Source: Acanthosoma haemorrhoidale (taxonomy: Eukaryota > Arthropoda > Insecta > Hemiptera > Acanthosomatidae). Taken from it: a stretch of DNA of 64,000 nt. The notes beneath the pieces are model-generated. The model was not told the origin of the DNA and made no database searches. It saw nothing but the letters and a program-made list of their open reading frames with translations. Positions 1 through 12,797 of the stretch are shown here, in pieces. Within the stretch, counting starts at the first letter, position 1; each line of letters opens with the position of its first letter. Made by a program: the position numbers and the translations under genes. Where the stretch lies: NCBI GenBank assembly GCA_930367205.1, contig OV884014.1, forward strand, positions 109,443,138-109,507,137, given 5' to 3'.

Positions 1-880
1 CTAAAGTTTGCCTATGTTCGGGCAAATATATGTATTTATGATACACAAACAAAATTATAATTTGTTATAACAAAAAGAGTAATGTTTTGAATTGAATTAA
101 TAATTACAATTGATTCAATTGGTTTGATTATTTTATCGCCCTCTCAGCGTAATGTATCAGCGTTAAAGATAATAATTCCAAGTTCCAAAAGTAAATTTCG
201 TGTTTGATGGATTTTTTTCATATTATACTTCAATTACTATGATTGACATATCTTCTATCTTACCCAGCAATGCAACGAAGGCTAGGCCGAATGCCTATCC
301 ACATCTCCTTATCTAGTTCTTCCTCTCAACTACTCAACCCAGACCGTCAGATCGTCCTTAGAACTGAACTATGAAAGAATCCTCTCCAAAAACTCATCTG
401 TCTCCTCTACCTGACCCTAGGCCCTTCTCCATACTCCTTCCTACCTTTACCTGACCCTGGGCCCTTCTCCATACTCCTTCCTACCTCTTTCTGAGACTAT
501 TCCCTTCCGTCTATATGCCTCTCTTCTACCCAAGGCCAAATTATCTGCACTCTGTACTAGAAGGGTTTTATGGTGCCATATCCCACCTATAAAAAACCTA
601 CCGGTCAGTAAATTTTCACACCGACCCTTAGACTAGCTGCTTAGTCCGGCCACGTGGTCTACATATACACACCCTACGTATACCCTTAGAGCTTATGCTA
701 ATTCATCTATCTCATTTCTATGTTATTCACTAATTCTGCATCTGTGGAATGAATATGACACGTGTATGCTTACTTTAATTGATATTTCTAAGCCTAGCAA
801 ACCTTCAATAAGTTGAACGAAAAATACTTCTAAATAAAGTAGGTAAAATTGTATTAGCTGTTTACTTTTTTTTTTATTAG
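1..880. other. Intergenic or intronic DNA, no gene seen
   Basis: No coding region is supported. A 40-bp unit beginning ctgaccct is repeated twice in tandem at 411-490. The block from about 270 to 720 is more C-rich than its AT-rich surroundings and may be an old repeat, but nothing in it was recognised. Confidence 0.5.
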
Positions 881-1535
881 TCAGCTTTATTATGATGCAA
901 TTACAATCTGCCTCATTGGGCAATATTTACAATTTTCATTCACTCGCTCATTCATACAGTATTTACAAACAGCCCAGAGACCCCCCAAGTCCACATGGTT
1001 ATCACCTCCGTCAGCCGCGCCACTGGATAAGAACCAGCGGAGGCTGACCAAGAGAGCGAGAGCCACAGACGCCCAGGACACGATTGGAGAAACTAGCCAT
1101 TGCCAGGACTCACACTGTCACATCGAGGGCACTGCCGTTTTAGTCTCCGAAGAGGATTATGGGATGAGTGGTGCAGTGCAATGACTGTGCTAGGGGATTA
1201 GGGTGTTTGGATAGGTTACTATGGAATTTCATGAAATTGGAGGGGATGAGTTGAAGAATGTAGGGTATATTAAGATCTTTAGTTGCTGACGTAATAAGGG
1301 GCATTTACTATTGTTCTCAGTACTTTTGATTGAAAGGATTGGATACGCTTGATGTTCGACTTTTTTGCTGTCCCCCATAGCTCTATTCCGTATGTCCAGA
1401 TTGGTTTAAGTATAACTTTGTAAATTAGTAATTTGTTTTCTATTGAGAGATGGGATGTCCTTTGAAGTAGTCTGTACAGTTGTCCAAAGTGTTTAGTTCT
1501 TGCCTTTTTAGCCTCGTGTGTGGGATATTTACTTT
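881..1535 (-). mobile_element. LINE family 1 (jockey-like), 5'-truncated copy
   Basis: The minus strand matches the 3' part of the jockey-like element at 19168-20430. It has the end of the reverse transcriptase frame (broken here) and the 3' UTR with its characteristic multiple CATTCAT-type motifs. The 3' end lies at the low coordinate, where the plus strand reads ctttattatgatg, a decayed AATAAAG tail. The truncated 5' end is near 1535. It is a dead copy. Confidence 0.8.
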
Positions 1536-3186
1536 AACTTTTATATTCCCCTTATTAACTTCATCCGTTTATTCTTCGGTAAAACACTTTTTAAAATATT
1601 TTTCTCATGATTAAGAAGTCACAGCCGCATTAAGTAAAATTAAAATGTTCGGCCAAATAATCCCTTAAATACTAATAAACAATATTGCTGTTAAATCAGA
1701 AGGAGGATCGTTTAATCATTATTGAGTAGTTTTTTGTTTTTGTGTTATGTTGTGTGAGCTCAATAGAAATAGGTGCCAGACTCCATAGTGCTTTTGAACT
1801 AAAATTATAGGAAAATTAATAGATAAAACTAAAATTTAAAAATATCCAATTATTTTCAGTTGGCCATTATTTAAATATAACTAGCAAATGACTTATTAAT
1901 TCATATTTATTATTGGTTATTTAATAAAAGCTCCAGGAGAGTGATAATAAATGTATTAGCGGAAACAAAGGCTAAATTAATAAATATATTGCATATAAAA
2001 TAAATTTTATTGTAGTAAATAATCTGGTAAATTTATTATGCGCAATAGCACAGACTATTTGATGAATTAATATCATATTGGCTAATTAAGTTATGTGATT
2101 TTTTTTTTTTCTAAGCTCCCAAACTTATAAAAATAGGAATGTGGGAAAAATAAGGAAAATTATTTTTGGCTGGAAAGTGCCTTTCCATTTAGTTATGCGA
2201 TTGGTAATCCGATCTTTTTAACAATTATTTGTCGAAAAAAAAAAACGGGAAATACACCTGTAATTGGTGTTATCCTCAGCCTGCTCAAATAACCAGTGTT
2301 ACCAACTAAACAGAATTAACCACTCAATATACCTCAAGCTCAACGCCGTGAACACTTGTATTTGTATTGTTTCTTTTAAGTAGATATTAATGTTTTTATA
2401 TAAGCTTTATAAATATATATTTTCTCATTTAACCAGCCTGAAAGAATGGTTAATAAACGAATGGTTAATAAACCAGATATAACAACACTATAGCTGGTGT
2501 GGTCGGGTTATCTCTACATGTACGCAAGTAAAACCGCATCAGTCGTGTGTGAAAAATGAATGGATATTATGTGTTGTTTAAAATATAGTAAAATGAATTA
2601 TGTACATATGTATATAAATAAACTAGAAAAAAAAAACCTCGTTACCTATCGGCTTACTTGTAAGCTTTGAAGTCTGCTAACAGGCTATTTACGCAACTGT
2701 GTTTTTATGTTTAATATTACATATAAAAAACGGTAACAGAAAAGAATGAAAAAAAAAAAAACATGCTTTGAGAGCCAACAACAGAAAGCACTCTTTCGAT
2801 TCTACCAAGCCCAATTTAATGGGGGGTTTTTTTTTGTATGAAAGGTGGGTTTTCGCGGGCCGCATTGATCAATCACGGGTTCATTCAACCAGAGACAACA
2901 CAGAGGTTGAACGAGTTTCATACACGGTTCAATCGAGCTGAATCTGTCCTGGTCATAGTGTGTCTTTTTACAATTTGTCACGAATTAGTAACTGTCTTTA
3001 CATATCTTTTGGAAAGGACTTTTTTCTTTCACTTTCTCAATACAAAATAGTTGGCAGAGTCATGGAATACTAGACGAGAAGCAATTCACCAGCTACGCTC
3101 ATCAAGTTCACGAAATATTCAACAATTAGAAAGGGGTAGGTAGCAAAAGAATTTAAAAGAAGACACCGATATCAAAGAATACATAC
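1536..3186. other. AT-rich DNA, no gene seen
   Basis: Low-complexity AT-rich DNA with several A or T runs (for example near 2100, 2240, 2630 and 2750). The short open frame at 2838-3050 has no recognisable features. Confidence 0.5.
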
Positions 3187-3332
3187 TTGCTCGTATGAAT
3201 TCGCAGATGACATTGTTGTGCGAACGGGGCGCAAATCCAATACTTTCCCATCTTCGGAAGAACATAAAGACAACTTGTAAATTGAGCTGCTTCGCAATCT
3301 TTGCAATTGTCGTACCCTAACACATTTTGTTT
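3187..3332 (-). other. Candidate cysteine-rich exon, unrecognised
   Basis: On the minus strand an acceptor-like gatacag precedes 3332 and a donor-like gtatgt follows 3187. The 146 nt between them are open in frame and encode about 48 residues with five cysteines, including CKDCE, a later TSC, WIC and QQC. The composition looks coding, and the boundaries are plausible splice sites. The family was not recognised and no partner exon was found nearby. It could be a real antisense exon, a decayed gene or chance. Confidence 0.25.
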
Positions 3333-3879
3333 CTGTATCACACCGGCTGCATATTCAAGAAACGTTTCTCTTGTTTTAATAGTTCTCAATTGTCAACACA
3401 CCATTTGTAAGATAAAATTCGTCAAACATGTTCAACATTGATTTTCGCATGGTTCATTTTGGTTGTTTCTTAGAACATTCGACTCAACCAAAATTTTGTC
3501 GCCCCAAGTCCCGATAAAATTTAAATAAGCAATTTCCACAGTTTATTCCGGATGAATCAACTCAGTTGATCAAAGCGAGCTGTCCGCGAAACATTTCATA
3601 CTCCAATAAATTACAATCCACTTTCCAACTCAAAAAATGGCAATTCCTATAATTCTCGAGATTTTTTTAGTTTTGGACCTAATCCATGTTTTATTTTATT
3701 TACAGTAATGGGATTAGTTACATGAGTGACATTTGGGATTTCTCTACAACCGAAGGATTAAATGTTTTTCTTAAATGGTTCCAATTCCATTTTCTGCATT
3801 TTTAAACCTTTTGTTTTCCCCGTACACCAGTTTCCCTCTTACCTGTTTATTCTATGTTTTATTCGTGTGATAATGAGTC
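3333..3879. other. No gene seen
   Basis: AT-rich DNA without recognisable coding or repeat content. The Tc1-like remnant begins just downstream and its 5' limit is uncertain. Confidence 0.4.
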
Positions 3880-4690
3880 TTTTAAGCTACGACGACTCAG
3901 TTAGAATAATTGCTCACTCTTCACGAAGAAAGAAAAAGAGCCACGAAAGGTACAGAGAGACCGCTAGTCAGCCGAGACGACCAAAAGTCCCCGATCCCAT
4001 TGACGACAGCTTTATTAAAATGCAATTGCTTAGGAAACCCGCTTTTACAGCTTGTGGTATTAGAAACCGTTAGAAGAAGACGGAGAGAGTCAAGCCTTGG
4101 CTCAAGAACGTCTGAGGACGGACCCCTTCTTCCTCCATAACACCATAGACTGCACGATGACTACATAATTATATGAGTAAGATTTGCAACAGTTGCCAAT
4201 CTTGGACTGGAGATCCTAATCGCCGAAGAGACGATAGTTCCCTTTAACAGTCCAGATGACCGTGAAAGAGTCTGGAGAATGGTACAATCAGTGCTGTCAG
4301 AAACTGTGGCATTTGGACGGGGCTGTATCGGGTTGGTACCAATCCAAGGAAGGCTCTTGAATGCTTTAAGGTATGTGGAGATGATTTTACAATATCATGT
4401 ACTACTTATGCATGATAATGTCACGTAAGGTAACATGTGTTTGTGAGTACCTGGACACAACAGGTAACCGTAACCTAGAGTGAGCAGCAAGACGCCCAGA
4501 CTTTAACCCAATCGAACCTGTCCGGGACGAACTTAAAAGGAAGTTTCGGTGGTGGGATCCACCTCCTACTTCGCTTGAAATGCTGAAGACGTATTGAAGG
4601 AGTGGGACAATATCGCCAAAAAATGTTATTAAAAAACTTTTTATTAGTATGCCTAAAAGGATGAAACATTTAGTAAAGCCAGAGGAGGCA
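3880..4690 (+). pseudogene. Tc1-like transposase remnant
   Basis: Pieces of a Tc1-family DD34E transposase are visible in shifting frames. Near 3990-4130 there is an N-terminal stretch resembling the DNA-binding part (…LLRKPAFTACGIRNR). Near 4250-4400 there is a middle segment with LVPIQGRL and YVEMILQYHV. Near 4490-4680 there is the C-terminal part with DFNPIEPVRDELKR, PPPTSLEMLK and MPKRMKHLV. Stops and frameshifts separate the pieces and the central aspartate region is damaged, so it cannot make active enzyme. Terminal inverted repeats were not identified, so the element limits are approximate. Confidence 0.75.
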
Positions 4691-5743
4691 ATACTTCTTA
4701 TTAAATCCCATTTTCAGCCTATAAAATTTAAACTTTTTTGAAAAAGTAGAAATTCATTTTTTGTCGTTGGAAAGATTTTTTTTTTTTATTTAAATTTTAA
4801 TATGTTCTAAATTTGAGCGTCCCACCGATACACTAAAAATCTCGTCGTACATCGTATATTATGTAATGTCTTGGCTGTTTTCGTTGAGGGATGATAACGT
4901 TTATTTTACACTTCACAGTGGCTTGTGTGAGTGTTATTATTTAATGTTTAGTCATTTTAATGTTTGTGCTGAGCATTCTCCTTATACGCCTGTTATGAGA
5001 AGAAGCAGAGCGATAGAGGACCTTACCATGGTCCATTATCGAGGCGAACCATCGAAGGGCCGAACTCTCCTTCAAGTCCATAACGAGATGGGGGCAGGGC
5101 TGAGCCCTTCTTGATTGCCCCTTGGATCTCCGGGAACAATACATTTCCGTCCAATAGGGACTACTTAGTTCTCCTGTTTGCTAAAGGGACTCTTTATCTT
5201 TTCTATTAGTGCCAAAGTAGAGGAGTTCTTTGGGAATATTTATATTCGATGATCGGAATCACAAAGTAGAAATTTAAACAAAAATTAATGTGTTTGTGGA
5301 TTACAACCCACTTTGCTTTCAAACAAGTATAATCTAGAGCTATCTTCTATAATATTTTGGATTATCTTGAATAAACTATATTTTCGAAAGACCGCACTGT
5401 CAAACTTCTTGAACGATCAGTACAATCCCAAATCCTCAACTGTGTTCCGATCTAGATGGACAACAATACTTCCATGATACGTAACTTTTCCGAATCATTA
5501 ACTCTCACCATTTTCTTTATATTTACGATAGCCTACAGAGCGAATCTTCGGTATACTCCCAGTGTTTTTAGCCTTAATAGTCCTTATGTGTGTTATTTTA
5601 TATTACCACCCATCTCTGGAATTCTCTTCCTCCTAATTTATCCTTTGACGTACCATTGAAACCCTCCAGCTCACATCCACTTGGTATTAAAAGAATTCTT
5701 TATTTATCAGTACTGTTATTTATGCACTACTTTTTTACATATT
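4691..5743. other. No gene seen
   Basis: AT-rich DNA. The open frames at 4866-5114 and 5456-5784 are short, with no domain, splice-site or repeat support. Confidence 0.45.
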
Positions 5744-6348
5744 GGGTTGGCAAGGAAGTGATTTCGGTTTGCACCAGTAGATAGCGTTATATTTGTTTTT
5801 TTATTCTTTTTTTAAATGTTAGAATTTTTTTCTTTTCACATTTGGTAGTCGATACCTTTAGGTTGCTATAGAAAGAAATTCCGTGGAATTTTGTTTACAA
5901 CTGTGTCAGCTTCAACATGGAGTACAAAAATAAGCATTTTCGACACATTTTACTGTTTTATTTTCACAAAGGCAAGAAAGCGGCTGAGGCTGACTAGGAG
6001 ATGTGTGAAGTTTATGGCGTTGATTGTTTAACATAACGCACGTGACAGAATTGGTTTAAAAAAATTTCATTCTGGAGATTCGGATTATTATTTATTTGAA
6101 TGTTTACAAAACTTGTTAAATGGTAAAAATTTCAGTAATAACGATGACCTCAAACCGCACTTGGTGAGTTTTTTGCTGATAAGGACCAGAAGTTCTATGA
6201 GCGTGGATCATGAAGTTACCAAAAAGATGGCAAAAGGTCATCGAACAGAATGGAAGATATTTGACTGATTAAAGCTCATTTGTTGTATAGAAAAAATTGA
6301 GTTTTATTTCACACTAAAAAACCTAAATTACTTTATTGCCAACCTTAA
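5744..6348 (+). mobile_element. Internally deleted mariner (DD34D type)
   Basis: The ends form an imperfect inverted repeat: ttgggttggcaaggaagtga at 5744 and, on the opposite strand, ttaaggttggcaataaagta ending near 6348. Both are flanked by TA, the mariner target site. Inside, a transposase start is readable near 5916 (MEYKNKHFRH…KGKKAAE), and the C-terminal end near 6165-6270 (LVSFFADKDQKFYERG, then KLPKRWQKV after a frameshift). The catalytic middle is missing. It is a roughly 0.6-kb nonautonomous derivative. Confidence 0.8.
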
Positions 6349-6744
6349 TAATAATATATTGTGACGAGCCTCGTTTTCTGATGAGTGTGCAGTGCATCAA
6401 TCAAAGTACAATTGTAAAGCCCAGCCAGCTACTAGGTTACTTTTAATATTGATAATAATAATTGAAGTGACCTCCACCACTATATTTATCACCCGACTTT
6501 AACTTATAACTTCCTTATACTTAACAAAATGAAATAACCGTTCAACTTGACACGGGAGCCAACCTCTTTTGTTCCTTACTCCTCCTACTCTTCCAGACCT
6601 GCATCTTCTTAGTCCCATTCTATTATTTACCCATATTGATTGGCCAGGCTTTGTCATCTGATGCGTGGCGTGGATGAAATAACCAGGACGCCCGCGCCGA
6701 TCTCCCAGCGTATTCTGAGAACCTCCAGTCAACATATCCTGCCT
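6349..6744. other. No gene seen
   Basis: Mixed-composition DNA between a mariner remnant and a LINE remnant. The minus-strand frame at 6499-6735 has no recognisable feature. Confidence 0.4.
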
Positions 6745-7515
6745 CTCTCATCTTGAATGTTCAAACCAGCTCGCTGACAGATTTGAACTTATTATATAAA
6801 TTAAGAAATATAGAAAAAGTACAGCACAGGTCTTACCGGCTATCGCACTTGCTAACTTCACCCAACCTGTCGCTTTGTCTCAATCTGATGATGTATAAAT
6901 GTGTCCTCCGGCCAGCTGTGCTGTACGGCGCCCCACTATTTACCCACTTTACTGACAATACAGCCAAATGTCTCCAACATTATAATTTTTATGATAATTA
7001 ATTATAAATAATTTTATAAATAATTAATCCAACCTTAACATTTCCACAATGGGATCATGCGAAAAGTGGTCCGACATACCTCTCTCGAGAGGTTGAAGAA
7101 TGCTGACCTGCACCCGTCGCTTGGTGTGCCGTCGGTGAGTGAGTTCATCCGCCGGAGACACATCAAGTTTTTTGACTCGTTGCAGCACCTGACAAACCCA
7201 GTGTTTAACACTATGAACCCACCACCTCTCCCACATCGATGGCAACAGACTGTCGGGGAAAAATTAGGATAAGAATTAGTTTGTAAGTTAGTTTTAAGTT
7301 TGATCAAAAAGGTGAGCCCCATCACCTTTATTAGTCAGTTCAGTCCAGTCACGTATAATGTGTATCATTATACTTGTTTATTCATTATGTAATTTTTACA
7401 AAATAACAAAACCTGTACATAATGTAGCAACGCTACAGGAAATACAAAAATAATTTGTAAATAGATTCGCCTGAGGATCTATAATTATATATAATTATCT
7501 GTAAATTTAAAGGGG
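6745..7515 (+). mobile_element. LINE family 3 remnant
   Basis: The reading frame around 6753-6960 resembles the C-terminal end of a non-LTR reverse transcriptase (LMMYKCVLRPAVLYGAPLF). After an AT-rich interruption, 7057-7270 continues with the thumb-end segment RRRHIKFFDS…PPPLPHRW, which is also present at 16.6 kb and 27.3 kb. The downstream motif atttgtaaatagattcgcct near 7455 recurs near 17150. Frameshifts make this a dead copy. Confidence 0.65.
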
Positions 7516-7683
7516 CTATGAAAGAAAAAAATAAAAGAAAAATAAGCAATATGATTACTAATTCATTTATTACTCTTACTTATTATTTATTTACTTGGCT
7601 TTTAGAAAACCTAAACTCCAGGACAATTAATATACTCACTAGTTGCTAATCTGAGTGCTGACTTTTCCCTCCTTTGCCCACAG

Positions 7684-7839
7684 TTCCTCCGGACATCGTC
7701 GACTCCAGCACCAGTACGGACATGGTGGTAAGAGAGAACGCCAACGCAAGTTTCCGGTGTGCAGCTTCCGGCTCTCCACCGCCGAGCATCACCTGGAGGA
7801 GGGAGCTCAGCCTCCCTTTCAGGATCAACGGGAAAGAAG
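7684..7839 (+). CDS. DIP/lachesin-type Ig protein, exon for Ig domain 2 (first half)
   Basis: This exon lies between an acceptor ttgcccacag and a donor gtaatg, both phase 1 (156 nt). It encodes the linker VPPDIVDSS and the first half of a C2-type Ig domain with SFRCAASGSPPPSITWRRE, including the B-strand Cys and the core Trp. The sequence is typical of the insect DIP (Dpr-interacting protein) and lachesin group of three-Ig cell-surface adhesion proteins, which pair with Dpr proteins in synaptic partner recognition. It joins in phase to the exon at 50373 to complete GKE-VSLEG. The intron between them is about 42.5 kb and carries most of the transposons of this window. Earlier exons (signal peptide, Ig1) lie left of the window. 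The exact paralogue cannot be assigned. Confidence 0.9.
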
Positions 7840-8715
7840 GTAATGTACCAGCCATTCATTCTTTGTATATGAACGATTCGGGTCATTTCAATGATCCGCT
7901 TGTTCATTCATCATTCCATCACTGGTCACTGTTCGTTGGTATTATATGATAACAGTCAGCTGTGGTATGTAATGACAAGACCTTGTTTCGGATGATGGTG
8001 AAAAAGGAATTCAGGATATCGATGGTTTGGATATCGGACATGTCACCATTTTGTCTCTTTAGCTAATAGTTATTCTGGAATATTTGTCAGAGAAATGTTG
8101 GCTTATCATTCTGGGCTTATGAATGTTTGTACTCATTTGCACAATATAAACTGTTCATAATCAGATATTTATCGCCCAACAACAGCTAATTAAGGCTCTA
8201 CTTTCAAACAAGTAAGGATCAATCATGTTCCTTTTGCCTGTCTGTATGTGTGTGTTCGTAGAAATCACCTGATCGAACTTATAATCCGAAAGGTCTCAAA
8301 ATAGTTTTTTGATTAAAATGAAGTTATTGCTCAGACTGTAGAAAACATTTAAACAAAAAAATAATAGTTAGGCCAGTGATCTACCAGTGTGTCTCTTAAG
8401 GTATCGTTAGATGTTTTAACCAAAGAAGAAGCCGAGAGAAGGGAAGATGAGACAGAAAAAAGACAATAGAGAAGAATGGGTGGACCGACAAAGACATCTA
8501 CACAGATGAAGATGGGCAGATGGACCGTTACCTGGCGCAATCTCCAATCACAGCTGCCTCTGATTTGTCTCCCTATCTCTTCCTGGTCGGCTGTCCTTCC
8601 TAGGGCCCTTCAATCCCCTGTCTTTAGAGGGCTGTGCATGGGACATTAAAGTGGATAACTTCATACAATTTAATCACCTAAAGATTACTCTTAAAAAACG
8701 TGCTGTCAATTAGGA
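7840..8715. other. Start of the 42.5-kb DIP intron, no gene seen
   Basis: Intronic DNA following the DIP exon. No coding or repeat content was recognised before the LINE family 2 copy. Confidence 0.5.
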
Positions 8716-9207
8716 TATTTATTTATTATTATTATTTGTTCCGGCATTTGTGCACCGCGGCCTCAGTGAGACCTATTGTGCGCCGTCCATGTCCCTGTCC
8801 TATATATGTGACAGGCCCACGGCCTTTGCAAATCTGAGGATACTGAATGGATCGATCAGTTCACATAGTTTGGGGTCTACAATGCGATCACTACCAAAGT
8901 GAAGGTATCGCCTTCTAGCTAGGTTATCACAGTCACATATTATATGACGTGCCGTTTCTCCCTCTTTCTTGCAGAATCTGCAGATTGGTGATCCAACTAT
9001 CCCCAAATTAAAGAGGTGTTTGTTTAACCGACAGTGACCTGTATAGAGTCCTGTCACACTTTTGAGTGTCCACCTGTCCATTGATAGAAGTGCTGAGCTT
9101 CTTTTCTTACAGGGTCCATCAAGAAACAGTTTCGAGTGTTCCTGTTTCTTAGTTTCTCTCCAAGAGAGTCTTGCCCTGTCCTCTAAAGCTAATTTTATAC
9201 GCCTTTT
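8716..9207 (-). mobile_element. LINE family 2, 3'-end copy
   Basis: The minus strand is nearly identical to part of the copy at 56101-56857. It encodes the C-terminal end of the second ORF with a CCHC-like CRFCKKEGETARHIICDC, ending LRFAKAVGLSHI. A tail-side run of TTATT repeats lies at the low coordinate. The copy is cut off 5' within the RNase H region near 9207. Confidence 0.8.
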
Positions 9208-10442
9208 AGCGTAGCTATAGTATAATACGCGTAGCGCATAGGATACTCTTCCTTTTACTAATGGGTTGCTTAGATGCTCCCCTGGGTAAGATAGGACCTA
9301 CGAACAGGACGGAACGAGTCGACCCAAGGATCTTTCCCCTCGTCTTTTTTTACCTTATTTTATAAAGGTGCTTTTAGTGCTCAAAATGGATGGTTATAGC
9401 TTTAGAAAGAATTTCGTATCGGAAAATGAACACTTTCCTTGTCGATAAAAGGTTTCCTAAGCCTCGTATGAAAAAACAATGACCGCAGGACATTGCACAA
9501 ATTCCTGTAGGCTAGCTATTTGCCTGTTATGGGCAAGAGGATCCGACGTGGCCAGACAGCCGTGGCCTGACGAGGAGCGCCGCAGACTTTGATAAATTGT
9601 TTGACCAGGCAGCGGAGACAATTTTCCCCACCGTCGGGCATCGGCCCCTAAATACATAATCCTAGAGGGGGGGCGCCAATCCCACAAGCAATGAGGGGGT
9701 CCATCATTCATTGAGCCTGTTCTCGTAGCGGGAAGTTTCATTCATAGTTCAGTCTCCTGCTCACGACGGCTTGTGGGACGAGCAGGGAATTTATTACGTC
9801 CAAGACTCTATTCTTTGTAAATGGTGGGCAATGTCCAAAGTATATGCTCACACGTATTTCACTCATAACAAATAAACATTCATACGTATTTACACCCTTC
9901 AACTCGGCCTAACCACATTCATTTTTATTAAATTACATCACATTAAATTTAATAGAAATTAATTAATTTAAAATTACATGCATTAAATTTGTGATTTATA
10001 ACGTGACTCAAAGAACTATATTTCGTACTTCATCTTTCAATTCCTTTTTGTTTGGTTTTCAATGAATCCATTATGAAATAGTTAAAGTCAAGTGTCAATT
10101 ACCGATATCGTTTTAAAGACTTTTTGTGCCTGTAGTCTACTGAAGTCATAACAAACCCTTATTTCGTTTTACTGGCCAGGAAGTGAAGATCTTTTATTTA
10201 TTTCCCTACTTATATTATGATGAAAATATTTACTTTACAAATGGCCTGTTTATTTATAAATTGGATTATTGGTCCTTCATAATTTTCACGGAACCAACCA
10301 TATAATGTTAATTGGGACCATTAATTTATTACCCCACCATTTTTTTTCACTTCTTCCCAATAACGAATGAGACCCTCGTAGGCACTCGTATGGTCAACAC
10401 ACGGGTTTATGTATTACTGATTTTTAAATAACTGGAGTTAAC
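9208..10442. other. No gene seen
   Basis: The patch at about 9440-9760 is GC-richer than its surroundings and has a short minus-strand open frame (9457-9741) with no recognised family. The rest is AT-rich intronic DNA. Confidence 0.45.
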
Positions 10443-10713
10443 AACAATTTATTAAGATAAAATTACAATCTGCCTTCTTTATTAGGCAATAAGTAATTGA
10501 GATAAATGTTATCATTCATATCATATTTACAGCATCATTCACTCTCTCATTCATACAATATTTACAAACAGTCCAGAGGCCCCCCAAGTCCACATGATTG
10601 TCACCTCCCTCGCATGCGAAGGAGGCAGCGGAGTCCCCCACGCTCCTAAGTCAGCCACGTCACAGGATAAGAGCCAGAGGAGGCTGACCAAGAGCGCGAC
10701 AGCCACATACGCT
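10443..10713 (-). mobile_element. LINE family 1, short 3' fragment
   Basis: Matches the 3' UTR and the last part of the coding region of the jockey-like LINE, in reverse orientation, with the tail at the low coordinate. Confidence 0.75.
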
Positions 10714-12235
10714 CTTTTAAATAACTATTGAAACTTTTCTATCTTGAACAGGTTGAGTTGTCTTATGTTTAAAGTTGGCGAAACGCTTTGGATTTGTTTT
10801 ACTACCGTATAATCCGACGACACTTGCGATCACAGAGTTTTAAATCGGTATTTTTTCGTTAATGCATAATGTTATAAAATATTGTAAAACACCAAGGCAC
10901 ACCAAAGTTTGGAGGTGTAGAAGAATCATTTCAGATTTTAGGCCTCTCCAAACCTAATGGTTCGAAGTGCCGAGGTTTGAACCCAACCTCTTTCAAACCA
11001 CTAAACAGTTGCCAAAACTATTTAAGTGCCAGCCTGATAAACGACCACTTTGCAAGGACCGTTTCTGTAGAATATATCTATTGCTAACAGGTATTTATAT
11101 ATATATATATATAACCTGGCTCACCACTGAGTACTAATGGCCATATCTAATCTGAATACAGCAGGCACTGGCACCGGACGTGACATCCAGACCGCGGGAT
11201 TAATACAGGAAACAGGAAGGCCGGACGTAACGACCGGGAACAGGTTACTGTAACTTAACCGGTCACCGTTCCGACAGTTAGCTATAACATGCAATAACGT
11301 TAAAATATTTAAACATATAGAGTGACATGTGATGTAAAAATTAAAGGAAGTTACACGCACTTATCAGCCATAGAGCAATGACGTCAATGTCAATTATGTA
11401 CAACCAATAAACTAAGATAACAATTTCATTGGTCTTATGATTATTTACGCTCTCGCGTACTATTTGAGACTAATAGGCAGGACATTGGGAGCCACCCACT
11501 TCTATTCAATTTAAAGTAATATATATATATAATCATTTGAACAACCTTTGGAAGTCTTTAAAAAAATAATTGCCGTTCTTGATGAAACTGGTTGATTACT
11601 TCTGAACTATATTTAGGTTAGCGTTAAGTGACTGACTGTCTCTCCCCAGTAAATTTTATTAAACAAAAACGTTTTTAAAAACTACAACATTATCTATATA
11701 TCTTCAGTTAAAACAAAAAGTCTTATGATAAAAATACTGATTGTGCAAGGGGAGACAAACAAAATCAACCATTAAAACCAACAATAATTATAAATCAATG
11801 ATTGTGTCTTGATCCCTGAAGTACCCCTGTCATTATTTTACTTGGCAGATCATTATCAGGAATCCGAACCATTCTGGTTCCTTGAGTTCCTCTTTTCTTC
11901 GACGTCTCCATATCTTGTAATCCTTAGCAGCTTCAAACGTTTTCCGCAGAATCGTCCTCTCCAAGACCATGAAGGTCTGCTCACCATTTTGGAGATAGGC
12001 CTCGTTTCTGGGCCGTAGAAAACTAGCCTTTTTTTAGGTTTTATATTAAGGAATCTTAGTGCCCTTAGGCAAGAAGATGCTCCTAAAATAGAGTCTGAGG
12101 AATTGGCACAAAATTTGTAAAGAGTTATGGGTGATCCAAGATAGACAGCCGGGCCTTGTGATTTCTGTGGCCTTGTATTTGGTTTCGGCATCGTATACCT
12201 TAAGCCTAGTTCCTACAGCTAATTAAAAAAAAATG
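10714..12235. other. No gene seen
   Basis: AT-rich intronic DNA with TA microsatellites at about 11095-11112 and 11518-11530. The minus-strand frame 11856-12191 is open but unrecognised. Confidence 0.45.
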
Positions 12236-12797
12236 TTCCCACATTATATTCACCCTCTGCCGCAACTTTACAACTTTACGGAATTTACAACCAAACTCTT
12301 CAGAACGATCTTAATATACCTTACATTCTTGAAATCATCCCTTCCAAGTTTATGAAATTCCATGGTAACCTATCCAACCATCCTAATTCCCTAGCACAGT
12401 CATTGCACTGCACCACTCATCCCTATAATCCTCCTCGGAGAATAAAACGGCAGTGGCCTCGTGACCTGCTATAAATGCGTGACAGTGGGAATCCTGGCAA
12501 TGGCCAGTTTCTCTAATCATGTCCTGAGCGTATGTGGCTATCGCGCTCTTGATCAGCCTCCGCTGGCTCATATCCAGTAATGCGGCTGACGGAGGAGCGT
12601 GGGGACTCCGCTTTCTCTTTCACATGCAAGGGATGTGACAACTATGTGGGCTTGGGGGGTCTCTGGGCTGTTTTTAAATACTGTATGAATGAGTGAATGA
12701 ATGAAAATTGTCAATATGGTATGAATGAGATCATTTATCAGAATCACTTATTTCCCAATGAGGCAGATTGTAATTTTATCATAATAAAGTTGTTTTA
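12236..12797 (+). mobile_element. LINE family 1, internally deleted copy
   Basis: Begins with sequence matching the RT region near 19568 (cattatattcaccctctg), then jumps to the C-terminal coding end and runs through the 3' UTR to an AATAAAG tail near 12785. A dead copy with an internal deletion. Confidence 0.75.

Noticed and set aside
6370..6420. Hammerhead ribozyme core-like ctgatgag near 6378
   Set aside because: No matching GAAA core and no supporting stems were found within a suitable distance.
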